NCBI GenBank assembly: GCA_030040815.1
Contig: JASHSZ010000571.1
Span: forward strand, 1-6,996
DNA length: 6,996 bases
Reading direction: 5' to 3'
Source: Streptosporangiaceae bacterium
GTDB taxonomy: Bacteria > Actinomycetota > Actinomycetes > Streptosporangiales > Streptosporangiaceae
Position numbers and translations under genes: made by a program. Below, in pieces: positions 1-5,992 of this stretch. The number at the start of each line of letters is the position of its first letter. The stretch's first letter is position 1. Under the pieces are notes generated by a model. It did no database searches and was not told the DNA's origin. It was given only the letters and a program-made list of their open reading frames with translations.

Positions 1-60
1 GACGGTGACGATCGTCTTGCGACCAGCAAGGGCGCCAGGCAGTCGGACAGGGTTGCGCAT
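1..60 (-). CDS. N-terminal fragment of an unidentified protein (runs off left edge)
   Basis: The minus strand carries an ATG at 60-58, preceded by a purine-rich GGAAGGAAG (64-72) at a suitable ribosome-binding distance. Twenty codons are visible and give MRNPVRLPGALAGRKTIVTV before the window ends. The start is divergent from the pirin gene. The ending LAGRKTIVTV is faintly like the first beta-strand of a short-chain dehydrogenase (LxGKTVVVTG), but the Gly-rich motif that would prove it lies outside the window. It could equally be a basic segment before a membrane helix. The call that a gene starts here rests on the ribosome-binding site and the open frame. I do not assign a function. Confidence 0.5.
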   Translation of the reverse strand, partial: MRNPVRLPGALAGRKTIVTV

Positions 61-86
61 GGGCTTCCTTCCGTCGGGGTCTTCGC

Positions 87-108
87 CGCTGGCCGGGGGT
101 GGCCAGCG
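87..108. repeat. 8-bp inverted repeat, possible operator or leader hairpin
   Basis: CGCTGGCC (87-94) and GGCCAGCG (101-108) are perfectly complementary around a 6-base G-rich centre. It sits 27 bp upstream of the start of the left-edge minus-strand gene, so it could form a hairpin in that gene's 5' leader or serve as a site for a dimeric regulator. No T-run follows on either strand, so it is not an intrinsic terminator. Short GC palindromes are common by chance in DNA this GC-rich. Confidence 0.3.
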
Positions 109-248
109 CGGAGTTACGGGATCTGACGTGAGGCGCCCCGGGTAGGTTTCGCGATGAGACGCAGATCACTACTCCCCAGTAGCATCACAGCGCTGCAGAC
201 GCAGAAAGCCGACATACACCGCATAACTGAACAGCGTCGCCATCGCGG

Positions 249-277
249 TTCCGGAATGTTGCGCGTTCAATTAATGT
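249..277 (+). promoter_or_regulatory. weak candidate promoter for the pirin gene
   Basis: TAATGT at 272-277 fits the actinobacterial -10 pattern TANNNT and lies in the only AT-rich patch of the spacer. The hexamer 17 bp upstream (249-254, TTCCGG) matches a -35 box poorly. A transcript starting near 284 would give a leader of about 30 bases containing the ribosome-binding site. The assignment rests on position and composition only. Confidence 0.25.
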
Positions 278-312
278 TGCTGCGATCAGGCTGTCGTCCT
301 GAGGAGGAAGCA

Positions 313-1314
313 ATGCCAGCTGTGACCGTCGAAGACATCCTGCTGCTGCCGCGCATCACCGAGCCGGACCCCGCAGTGAGCCACGACCGTCGGGTGCTGG
401 CGGTGACCACCGCGCCGTCGGCTTACGAGGGCGAGGGATTCCCGGTCCGCCGCGCTTTCGCAGGCGTCGACCTGCGGGCGCTGGACCCGTTTATCCACAT
501 GGATCAGATGGGCGAGGTGGATTACGCGCCGGGCGAGCCCAAGGGCACGTCGTGGCACCCGCACCGGGGCTTCGAGACCGTCACGTACATGATCGACGGG
601 ACCTTCCGGCACCAGGACTCCAACGGCGGCGGCGGCCTCATCACCAACGGCGACACGCAGTGGATGACGGCCGGCGGCGGCATCCTGCACATCGAGGAAC
701 CGCCTGAAGAACTCGTTGCGAGCGGGGGTCTGTTCCACGGCTTCCAGCTCTGGGTGAACCTGCCGGCCGTGCTGAAGATGTCCCCGCCGCGCTACCAGGA
801 CATCAGGGCGGGCCAGGTCGCGCTGCTCAGCTCCGCCGACGGCGGCGCGCTAGTCCGGGTCATCGCCGGCGAGATCGACGGCCACCCTGGCCCCGGGGTC
901 ACGCACACGCCGATCACGCTGCTGCATGTGACTGTGGAGCCAGGGGCGACGTTCCGGCTGCCGTGGCGGCCCGAGTTCAACGCCCTCGGCTACGTGCTGG
1001 CGGGCTCCGGAACGGTCGGCGCCGAGCGGACCGAAGTCCGCACCGGCCAACTCGCCGTCTTCGGCCCCGGCGACGTGCTGACGCTGGGCGCGCGGCGCCA
1101 CATGGACGGCCCTAGCGACAAGCTCGACATCCTCGTCCTCGGCGGGCAGCCGATCAGGGAGCCAGTCGCGGCATACGGCCCATTCGTCATGAACACGAGG
1201 GCCGAGCTGGTCCAGGCCTTCGAGGACTACCAGGCGGGACGGCTCGGCTCGATTCCGGCCATCCCGGCGACCGGGCTGCCGGAAGAGCCGCGACCCGGTC
1301 ACGACGTCCGCTAG
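313..1314 (+). CDS. pirin family protein (bicupin)
   Basis: This encodes a 333-aa cupin-superfamily protein of the pirin family. The start is the ATG at 313, chosen because GAGGAGGAAG (301-310) lies just upstream and because pirin-like sequence begins only after it. The N-terminal cupin carries the metal-site signature: HPHRGFET supplies His82 and His84, and GGGILHIEEP supplies His126 and Glu128, matching the 3-His/1-Glu iron site of characterised pirins. FHGFQLWVNLP (141-151) is the usual family motif, followed by the Pro/Tyr segment SPPRYQDI. The second cupin (about 200-280) includes LPWRPEFNALGYVLAGSG. Family members are cytoplasmic; some act as quercetin 2,3-dioxygenases and others as redox-linked regulatory partners, so the exact role here is open. 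The gene is about 40 residues longer than human pirin, with an extended N-terminus. It stands alone on its strand and converges on the next gene with a 41-bp gap and no clear terminator hairpin. Confidence 0.93.
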   Translation: MPAVTVEDILLLPRITEPDPAVSHDRRVLAVTTAPSAYEGEGFPVRRAFAGVDLRALDPFIHMDQMGEVDYAPGEPKGTSWHPHRGFETVTYMIDGTFRHQDSNGGGGLITNGDTQWMTAGGGILHIEEPPEELVASGGLFHGFQLWVNLPAVLKMSPPRYQDIRAGQVALLSSADGGALVRVIAGEIDGHPGPGVTHTPITLLHVTVEPGATFRLPWRPEFNALGYVLAGSGTVGAERTEVRTGQLAVFGPGDVLTLGARRHMDGPSDKLDILVLGGQPIREPVAAYGPFVMNTRAELVQAFEDYQAGRLGSIPAIPATGLPEEPRPGHDVR

Positions 1315-1355
1315 AGCGGCGAGCGGTCCGGGATCACTCCTGCCCGAGAGCTTGG

Positions 1356-2489
1356 CTAGCCGTTGCTGGTGGTGCGCAGGTCGCTGGCTGTCAGGGCGGA
1401 CACCTGGCTTGAAGCGGGAACGGTGAGGTGCATCCGCTGGTTGAAGGCGGTGACGATGACGGTAGTGACCGTGTTCAAGCCGTCCATCGTCGCGCTCGTC
1501 TGGAGCTTGACGAGGTTATGGTGCGCGTCGATCCACGCGATGAAGCTGATGTCTCCGCTGACGGATGTCAGTTCCGGCGCGAGCAGCTGGCGCTCCGCGG
1601 GCGTTAGCCGCCGGAGCGCCAGCGCCGGGTCGATAGTTCCTACGTAGCGCGTGGTCCGCACCCCCTCTACGATCCGCGGGCCGGTCGACCGCACCGCGGT
1701 GGCGGTGCCGATCATGGCGGCGTCGAGGGTCGGGATCGAGCCGGTCTGATAGAGCTCGAACAGCGCCGGATCGGCGGTGAGCCCGGCCACTGGCACGCTG
1801 ATCCACGGCCTGCCGACCGAATTCGCGAGGCCCGGAGCGCGGAGGAACACGGCCGAGTCGGTGACGACCTCGGTCACGCCGAACCGGTCGGCGCCGTCGA
1901 CCGTGGTCATGGTCAGGGTCACGCGCTGCGGCCTGAGCTGCTCGCTCACCCGCCCGAAAACCGTGGTCAGGCCAGCGACCTGGGTCGTGAAGGTGGCTTT
2001 GGCCGACGTCAGGGCGGCGGCCTGCGACACCGCCTTGGCTGTTACCGCTTGCGGCGTCTGTTCGCGCGCGAGCTCCAACTCCCTGATGTCCCTGGTGCGG
2101 ACGAGCCACCAGCCGTCGGCCCCCAGGACCCCCAGCGCAAGCACGATGATGACCCCGAACCGCCAGCCGCGTCCAAGGCGCCTCAGACGAGACCTGCGAC
2201 GACGTCCGGCAGGTCGGCTGCGCGGCATCGGCTGACGCTCGACTGGGCGCGCCCGAGTCCGGCTGTCCGCCTGCGGAGCCGCCGGTCGGCCGCCCGGCAT
2301 CGGCTGAGGCTCGGGCGGGCGCGCGGGAGTCCAGCTCTCGCCCCGCGGAGCCGCCGGCGGGCCGCCCGGCATCGGCCGATGCTCGATGGGGCGCGTACGA
2401 CTCCAGCTCTCGCCCTGGCGAGCCGCCGGTCGGCCGCTTCGTGGATCCAACCGATCAGCTCGGTCTCGTGATCGCCCCCTGCCGTGCAC
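1356..2489 (-). CDS. single-pass membrane protein with LppX/LprG-like domain and repeat-rich basic N-terminal tail
   Basis: The frame gives 377 aa from a GTG start. Residues 1-98 are a Pro/Arg/Ala-rich tail made of 24-residue repeats (27-50, 51-74, 75-98). A highly basic stretch (95-110, GRRRRSRLRRLGRGWR) precedes one hydrophobic helix (about 111-129, FGVIIVLALGVLGADGWWL), predicting an inside tail and an outside C-terminal domain. Residues about 150-365 resemble the LppX/LprAFG lipid-binding fold: FGVTEVVTDSAVFLRAPG, PWISVPVAG, VEGVRTTRYVGTIDPAL and ISFIAWIDAHHNLVKLQTS correspond to the alternating beta-strands, with GVRTTRYVGTID the most telling. Mycobacterial members are lipoproteins that carry triacylated lipids at the membrane. 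This protein has no cysteine at all, so it cannot be lipidated at a lipobox and would be held by its helix. The start is uncertain: no good ribosome-binding site fits the GTG, and in-frame ATGs occur in each repeat. The C-terminal domain assignment is from remembered family patterns. Confidence 0.75.
   Translation of the reverse strand: MHGRGRSRDRADRLDPRSGRPAARQGESWSRTRPIEHRPMPGGPPAAPRGESWTPARPPEPQPMPGGRPAAPQADSRTRARPVERQPMPRSRPAGRRRRSRLRRLGRGWRFGVIIVLALGVLGADGWWLVRTRDIRELELAREQTPQAVTAKAVSQAAALTSAKATFTTQVAGLTTVFGRVSEQLRPQRVTLTMTTVDGADRFGVTEVVTDSAVFLRAPGLANSVGRPWISVPVAGLTADPALFELYQTGSIPTLDAAMIGTATAVRSTGPRIVEGVRTTRYVGTIDPALALRRLTPAERQLLAPELTSVSGDISFIAWIDAHHNLVKLQTSATMDGLNTVTTVIVTAFNQRMHLTVPASSQVSALTASDLRTTSNG
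2196..2411 (-). repeat. three 72-bp tandem repeats within the membrane-protein gene
   Basis: Three head-to-tail copies of exactly 72 bp (2340-2411, 2268-2339, 2196-2267) encode imperfect 24-residue units of the form [E/D]S(x)4RP(x)4PMP(x)3PA(x)3. The motif GGCATCGGC on the plus strand recurs at 2224, 2296 and 2368. A partial fourth unit (GRPAARQG) precedes the first copy. The period is a multiple of three, so copy-number changes would keep the frame and only alter tail length. The units have diverged by several substitutions, so the expansion is not very recent. Confidence 0.8.
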
Positions 2490-2663
2490 GCCAGCAGCAT
2501 AGCTCCCGGCTTGTCGTGAAAGCGGGTCTTAGCGCTCGACCACCCCGAGTAGCAACTCGGCCTGGCCATCGACCGCCACCTCTCCGAGGTCCAGCGGCGC
2601 GCCGCGATCACCGCCAGCCTGGCCAGCCGGCTGGCCACCATGTCACTCGCGGTGACGAATCCG
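2490..2663. other. intergenic stretch with apparent coding debris
   Basis: No intact gene is seen here. The minus-strand frame shared with the upstream Cys-rich remnant has stops at 2664 (TAG), 2643 (TGA) and 2529 (TAA). Between the last two it reads a protein-like ending, LDLGEVAVDGQAELLLGVVER, with high third-position GC. Another minus frame reads HIGYSGFVTASDMVASRLARLAVIAARRW through the same area. Such frame-switching looks like a frameshifted, decaying gene, but high-GC DNA often mimics this, so I list it as a region rather than a gene. Confidence 0.35.
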
Positions 2664-2921
2664 CTATAGCCGATGTGGACAGCCGCACGAGGGCGAGCCG
2701 ATCTGCTCGCCGAGTTCGCGGGCACGCGCCTCGGCCTGTCGGCCGTGCAGCTGGTCGACCAGCTCGCCCCGCAGCTCGTCGGCCTCATTCTCGCCCCGCC
2801 GTACTGTGCCCTGACCGTCAGCAGCGCATGTCGCGTCGCCGGACCTGCCCGACTGCCTTGGATCGGGCCTGGGCAGTCGTGCCCGACACGCCCGGCCGCA
2901 TTGCGGGCATCGGATGGTCCG
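2664..2921 (-). pseudogene. possible downstream remnant of a zinc-ribbon gene, separated by an amber stop
   Basis: Directly after the TAG at 2922-2924 the same frame continues for 85 codons to a TAG at 2664. It begins RTIRCPQCGRACRARLP, with a CxxC plus a third Cys typical of a zinc knuckle. A Gly/Arg-rich linker follows, then a charged, helix-like stretch (GENEADELRGELVDQLHGRQAEARARELGEQI) with strong third-position GC. No start codon with a ribosome-binding site lies between the amber stop and the Cys motif. I infer that this was one gene with the preceding 32-codon piece. The charged stretch is antisense to a hydrophobic plus-strand frame (2673-2969), so its coding look could be an artefact of GC-rich DNA. 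The Cys motifs are the better evidence. Confidence 0.35.
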
Positions 2922-3020
2922 CTAGCTGGCGGTCAGCGCTTCCCACTCGTGCCGGCACTGCGGGCCTGAACGGTCACGCTTGCATTGTCTGCCGGGCCCG
3001 CAGCCAGCAGGCCAGTTCAC
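2922..3020 (-). CDS. short Cys-rich, zinc-ribbon-like ORF overlapping the preceding gene by GTGA
   Basis: The GTG at 3020-3018 overlaps the TGA stop of the 107-aa gene (3019-3017) in a 4-base GTGA junction, a normal sign of translational coupling. The ORF has 32 codons and is too short to be found by usual length filters. It reads from MNWPAGCG to the TAG at 2924-2922 and contains QCKRDRSGPQCRHEWEALTAS. The two cysteines, then RHEWEA, resemble the first half of a zinc-ribbon, as in CxxCGHEWEAxxAS proteins, which are normally followed at once by a second CPxC knuckle. That second knuckle is present in the same frame just past the stop. The piece is therefore probably the 5' part of a gene broken by a nonsense change, although a genuine short peptide is possible. 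Function unknown. Confidence 0.4.
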   Translation of the reverse strand: MNWPAGCGPGRQCKRDRSGPQCRHEWEALTAS

Positions 3021-3340
3021 TCGCGGGTCAGATTTATGTACGTCGCCAGGGCATGCACAACGGCCGCCCGAGCCTGATCCGCCTCGGCGGGCTCACAGAC
3101 GAACCTGATCACTTCACCGGGCTGCGCATCGAACTCGACGGTGGGGCTACTGCACCAGTCGATCTCAAGCAAGATCTCGTGCCGGCCACAGGACACGGGC
3201 AGTTCGATAGCCTGACCCTGCCTGATCCTCGCCACCTCGTCGTCGTCCAAGATCACCCGGTAGGTTCGCAGCCAGTCGCGCGCTCCCTTCTTGCGCGACA
3301 GCAGTATCAACGCGCCGCCTGCGTCGGCTTCCACGCTCAC
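3017..3340 (-). CDS. small conserved-looking beta-rich protein of unknown function
   Basis: The product is 107 aa from a GTG at 3340, preceded 6 bases upstream by GAGAGAGC (3354-3347), a usable ribosome-binding site. The sequence alternates short beta-strand stretches: YRVILDDDEVARIRQGQAIELPV, then GRHEILLEIDWCSSPTVEFDAQPGEVIRFVC. This strand-turn pattern, with a PGxH-like turn and the conserved-looking DWCSSP (61-66), is what I associate with small bacterial beta-sandwich proteins of the PEGA/carboxypeptidase-regulatory-like kind; I cannot name the family with certainty. It has three cysteines (51, 63, 82), no signal peptide and no membrane helix, so it is probably cytoplasmic. It ends with a helix-like segment and YINLTRE. 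Its start overlaps the stop of a short upstream ORF and its stop overlaps the start of the Cys-rich ORF, both through GTGA. Confidence 0.72.
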   Translation of the reverse strand: MSVEADAGGALILLSRKKGARDWLRTYRVILDDDEVARIRQGQAIELPVSCGRHEILLEIDWCSSPTVEFDAQPGEVIRFVCEPAEADQARAAVVHALATYINLTRE

Positions 3341-3474
3341 ATTGAAGCTCTCTCATCGGCTCGCGGCAACGACGCACCTGGATCATGCGCTCGGCGGCGG
3401 AAGTCGGCGGAGGCGCTCAGGGCGGCCTGGGCGGCGTCGGTAATGAGTGTCAGATGTGGGTAGTGTCCGCACAT
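3337..3474 (-). CDS. short ORF upstream of and overlapping the 107-aa gene; unidentified
   Basis: Reading from an ATG at 3474, 45 codons end at TGA 3339-3337, overlapping the GTG start of the next gene by four bases (GTGA). The peptide MCGHYPHLTLITDAAQAALSASADFRRRAHDPGASL and onward has strong third-position G/C in its middle (ACC GAC GCC GCC CAG GCC GCC CTG AGC GCC), as in real genes of this genome. The frame is open back to a GTG at 3555, but the added 27 residues are Pro/His/Ser-rich and look non-coding. Neither start has a clear ribosome-binding site. It could be a genuine small gene leading the cluster, or the 3' remnant of a larger lost gene. I do not recognise a family. Confidence 0.35.
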   Translation of the reverse strand: MCGHYPHLTLITDAAQAALSASADFRRRAHDPGASLPRADERASM

Positions 3475-3665
3475 CGGGAGCCCGCTGGTTCCGGGGTGTG
3501 CGGGCCGTCGGTGGGCCGTGAGCGATGGGCTCCAGGGCAGTCCAGAGGAATCCACAGCCGTCTACGTTGTGCAGGTCAGAACCCGTGCGCGCTGACCGGT
3601 ATCGGACCCTTCCAAAACCGCTCGACTACAGGCAGCGGACCCACGCCCAGGCAGGTCCGGCGACG
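3475..3665. other. intergenic region downstream of the helicase gene
   Basis: No convincing gene lies between the helicase stop and the small cluster. Just past the stop there is an imperfect terminator-like inverted repeat, CGGACC (3636-3641) with GGTCCG (3654-3659) around a 12-base loop. No adjacent T-run follows on the minus strand; the nearest is GGTTTTGG about 20 bases on. I see no clear promoter for the small cluster, so it could be read from the helicase transcript or from a promoter I cannot recognise. Confidence 0.4.
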
Positions 3666-5783
3666 CTAATCGGCCTGCTCTGCCGGCCCGGCCGCGAGCC
3701 GACGCAGCGCGCTGCGAACTAGCTGCGGGTCGTAGGTGGCCCAGTACGGCGGCAGCGAGGCCCGCAAGAAGGAGCCGTACCTGGCGGTGGCGAGGCGCGG
3801 GTCGAGGATCGCGACGACGCCACGGTCGTCCACCGTGCGCAGCAGCCGTCCGCTGCCCTGCGCCAGCAGCAGCGCCGCCTGCGCCGCGGCCACGGTCATG
3901 AACCCGTTGCCGCCGCGGGCAGCGACCGCCCGCTGCCGCGCAGATGCCAGCGGATCGTCTGGTCGGGGGAACGGTATCCGGTCGATGACGACCAGCTGGA
4001 GCGACCTGCCCGGCACATCCACGCCTTGCCAGAGCGACAGGGTGCCGAACAAGCAGCTCGGCTCGTCCGCCGCGAACCTGCTGACCAGCAGCCCCGTCGA
4101 ATCCTCCCCCTGGCAGAGCACTGGCACGTCAAGCTGGTCACGCAGCGCGGCCGCAGCCTGCCGGGCCGCCCGCATCGAGGAGAACAGCCCGAGCGTTCGT
4201 CCGCCGGCCGCCTCGATCAGCTCGCGCAACTCGGTCAGGTAGGCGTCCGGCAGGCCATCGCGACCAGGCGGCGGCAGGTGCCGGGCGACGTACAGGATCG
4301 CGCTGCGTCGGTGGTCGAACGGAGAGCCGACGTCCAGGCCCGTCCAGTCCAGCCGATCGGCCGTGCCTGCCGACGCCCCATCCGGGCGCGGGACCGGACC
4401 AGGTTCCACGGCGGCCTGCGCCACCGAGTCGGCCTGACCGAGCGGCGGCAGCCCCCACTGCCGGGCGAGCGGCTCGAACGAACCGCCCAGCGTCAGCGTG
4501 GCCGACGTCAGGATTACGGTGCGGGGCTTGAAGAGCCGTTCCGCCAGCAGCTCGCCGACATGAAGCGGAGCTACCCGCAGCGTGTCCGGCCGCGAGGAAT
4601 CCTCGGCAGATGGCCGGTCCAGCCACACGACTTCCGGCCGGGCCGCGATGTCATCGGCGAAGGCGGCGATCATCCGGCCGGCGGCCTCGGCGACCTCGTC
4701 CAGCGCCACCGTCGCTGTCCTCGTCAGCATCAGTCGGTCCGCATCGTCCTCACCCCCGGCGTTGCTCCGCAGGTCGGCGGCACACGCCGCGCTCGCATCC
4801 CTGGCAGCGGTGAGGGCAATCTCGACTGGCTCAGCGAGCACGTCGAGCCGCCCTGCTGGGGTGTCGTCGAGCGCGCGCTCGAGGCTGTCCGCGGCGTCCC
4901 GCAGCCGACCGGCGAGGTCCTCGGCGACGAGCCGGCCACAGCGCCGGGCCGCCGTCTCGACCGCGACCGAGGAGAGCTCGTCGGCCGCCACGCTCGTCAC
5001 CCGGTCCACGAGGTCGTGCGCTTCGTCGATGACCACCACGTCGTGCTCGGGCAGGACGATGAAGCTCTCCATGGCGTCGATGGCCAGCAGGGCGTGGTTG
5101 GTCACCACGATGTCGGCCTCGGCGGCCGCGTCCCGAGCCTGCTCGGCGAAGCACTGAGACCCGAACGGGCACTTCTGCGCGCCGATGCACTCGCGGGCGT
5201 TGACCGACACCTGCCGCCATGCGCGGTCGTCCACACCAGGGATCAGCTCGTCGCGGTCGCCGCTACTGGTCGTCGCCGCCCACTCGTGCAGCCTGGTCAC
5301 CTGCCGCCCGATCGCGGACACCGACCGCGCGTCGAAGAGCGAGTCCGCGGGCTCGGCTTCGGCGGCACCGTGCACCTTGTGGAGACACAGGTAGTTGCGC
5401 CTGCCCTTGAGAATCGCCACCACCGGTTCCCGGCCGAGCAACGCCGAGAGCGCCGCCGCTAGTCGGGGCAGGTCGCGCTCGATGAGCTGGCGCTGCAGCG
5501 CGATCGTCGCGGTCGACACCACGACGGCGCCGCCGCCCTCCCCCACCGCATGCCGGAGGGCCGGCACTAGGTAGCCAAGTGACTTTCCGGTTCCGGTGCC
5601 CGCCTGGACCGCGAGATGCCGACGCGACTGCATGGCGTCCTGCACGGCGCGCGTCATCGTGACCTGGCCGGGGCGTTCTACCCCGCCGATCCCAGCAACG
5701 GCCGCCTCGAGCAGCTCGTCGACGCCGGGCAGCTCGTCCGTCGCGACAGTCCCTGCCGAGTCGCGCAGCCGACCAGTGGACAC
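3666..5783 (-). CDS. dinG: DinG/XPD-family ATP-dependent DNA helicase with Fe-S cluster
   Basis: This is a 705-aa superfamily 2 helicase, full length for bacterial DinG/YoaA-like proteins. Family members unwind DNA 5' to 3' and act in replication-fork repair and R-loop or structured-DNA clearance. Motifs appear in order: Walker A AGTGTGKS (61-68), motif Ia region VVSTATIALQRQL, four cluster cysteines at 133, 199, 205 and 211 (NYLCLHK, then ECIGAQKCPFGSQC), DEAH box VVIDEAHDL (250-258), motif III LTSATL (425-430), motif V GTLSLWQGVDVPG (580-592), and motif VI QGSGRLLR (642-649). All key residues seem intact. An acidic, Ala-rich insertion (about 270-385) corresponds to the Arch domain. The GTG at 5783 is the likely start: an in-frame TAG lies only four codons upstream, and the next in-frame ATG (codon 43) falls inside the conserved N-terminal region. 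AGGG abuts the GTG, too close for an ideal ribosome-binding site, so the start may be leaderless or weakly translated. The gene stands apart from its neighbours by about 200 bp on each side. The symbol denotes family membership. Confidence 0.95.
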   Translation of the reverse strand: MSTGRLRDSAGTVATDELPGVDELLEAAVAGIGGVERPGQVTMTRAVQDAMQSRRHLAVQAGTGTGKSLGYLVPALRHAVGEGGGAVVVSTATIALQRQLIERDLPRLAAALSALLGREPVVAILKGRRNYLCLHKVHGAAEAEPADSLFDARSVSAIGRQVTRLHEWAATTSSGDRDELIPGVDDRAWRQVSVNARECIGAQKCPFGSQCFAEQARDAAAEADIVVTNHALLAIDAMESFIVLPEHDVVVIDEAHDLVDRVTSVAADELSSVAVETAARRCGRLVAEDLAGRLRDAADSLERALDDTPAGRLDVLAEPVEIALTAARDASAACAADLRSNAGGEDDADRLMLTRTATVALDEVAEAAGRMIAAFADDIAARPEVVWLDRPSAEDSSRPDTLRVAPLHVGELLAERLFKPRTVILTSATLTLGGSFEPLARQWGLPPLGQADSVAQAAVEPGPVPRPDGASAGTADRLDWTGLDVGSPFDHRRSAILYVARHLPPPGRDGLPDAYLTELRELIEAAGGRTLGLFSSMRAARQAAAALRDQLDVPVLCQGEDSTGLLVSRFAADEPSCLFGTLSLWQGVDVPGRSLQLVVIDRIPFPRPDDPLASARQRAVAARGGNGFMTVAAAQAALLLAQGSGRLLRTVDDRGVVAILDPRLATARYGSFLRASLPPYWATYDPQLVRSALRRLAAGPAEQAD

Positions 5784-5992
5784 CCCTGCACGCTACCGCC
5801 GGCCACTGCCAGCCGCGCTCAGGTCCACAGCGGTCGCGCCGCGGCTGACTAGCTGGTGACGTCAGCCTCGCCCAGGCGATCGAGACGAAGATTGCGCCGC
5901 ACACGGCGAACGACACCAGCCCGGTCGCCACTCCAGAGGTGTCCATCGGCGGACGATTTCGGTGCTACCACAAGCGGATCTGCGTGGCTGGC
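5784..5992. other. intergenic region containing the start of a possible small membrane ORF
   Basis: The spacer lies between two minus-strand genes. A minus-strand ATG at 5946-5944, preceded by an in-frame TAG seven codons earlier, opens a frame reading MDTSGVATGLVSFAVCGAIFVSIAWARLTSPAS. Its first 29 codons or so have very high third-position G/C, and residues 8-28 would make one membrane helix. The frame then runs into the helicase gene in another phase without a stop until 5263, so as it stands it is not a normal gene. No ribosome-binding site is visible. I see no convincing terminator for the upstream gene or promoter for the helicase. Confidence 0.4.

Larger units (their letters stand above)
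61..312. other. divergent intergenic region
   Basis: This 252-bp spacer separates the left-edge minus-strand gene from pirin. It holds the ribosome-binding site of the left gene (64-72), an inverted repeat at 87-108, an AT-richer patch around 265-280, and the pirin ribosome-binding site at 301-310. The pirin frame stays open upstream to an ATG at 154, but that extension reads as a Ser/Arg/Gln-rich peptide unlike pirin and lacks a ribosome-binding site, so I treat it as non-coding. Confidence 0.6.

Noticed and set aside
154..312. 53-residue N-terminal extension of the pirin ORF from an ATG at 154
   Set aside because: The peptide has no pirin-like sequence, no ribosome-binding site and poor codon bias, while a strong GAGGAGG site precedes the ATG at 313.
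1315..1355. Bidirectional terminator between the convergent pirin and membrane-protein genes
   Set aside because: I could not find a stable hairpin with a T-run in the 41-bp gap on either strand.
2673..2969. 98-codon plus-strand ORF with a Leu-rich start (ADLLAEFAGTRLGLSAVQLVDQL)
   Set aside because: Third-position G/C is high in part, but it is codon-aligned antisense to the minus-strand frame carrying the zinc-knuckle motifs, has no ribosome-binding site, and its second half looks non-coding.
2441..3463. 340-codon plus-strand ORF
   Set aside because: It runs antisense through the 107-aa gene, is Arg/Pro/Ala-rich with no domain-like pattern, and has no ribosome-binding site; typical of antisense frames in high-GC DNA.
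3636..3659. Inverted repeat after the helicase stop as an intrinsic terminator
   Set aside because: The arms are only 6 bp, the loop is 12 bases and no U-run follows directly, so a terminator call is not supported.
4026..5462. 478-codon plus-strand ORF opposite the helicase
   Set aside because: It is the antisense shadow of a well-supported helicase gene with all motifs intact; the Arg/Gly/His-rich composition fits an artefact.
5263..5946. 227-codon minus-strand ORF overlapping the helicase start
   Set aside because: Only its first 30 codons or so look coding; the rest is an Arg-rich out-of-frame reading of the helicase gene.
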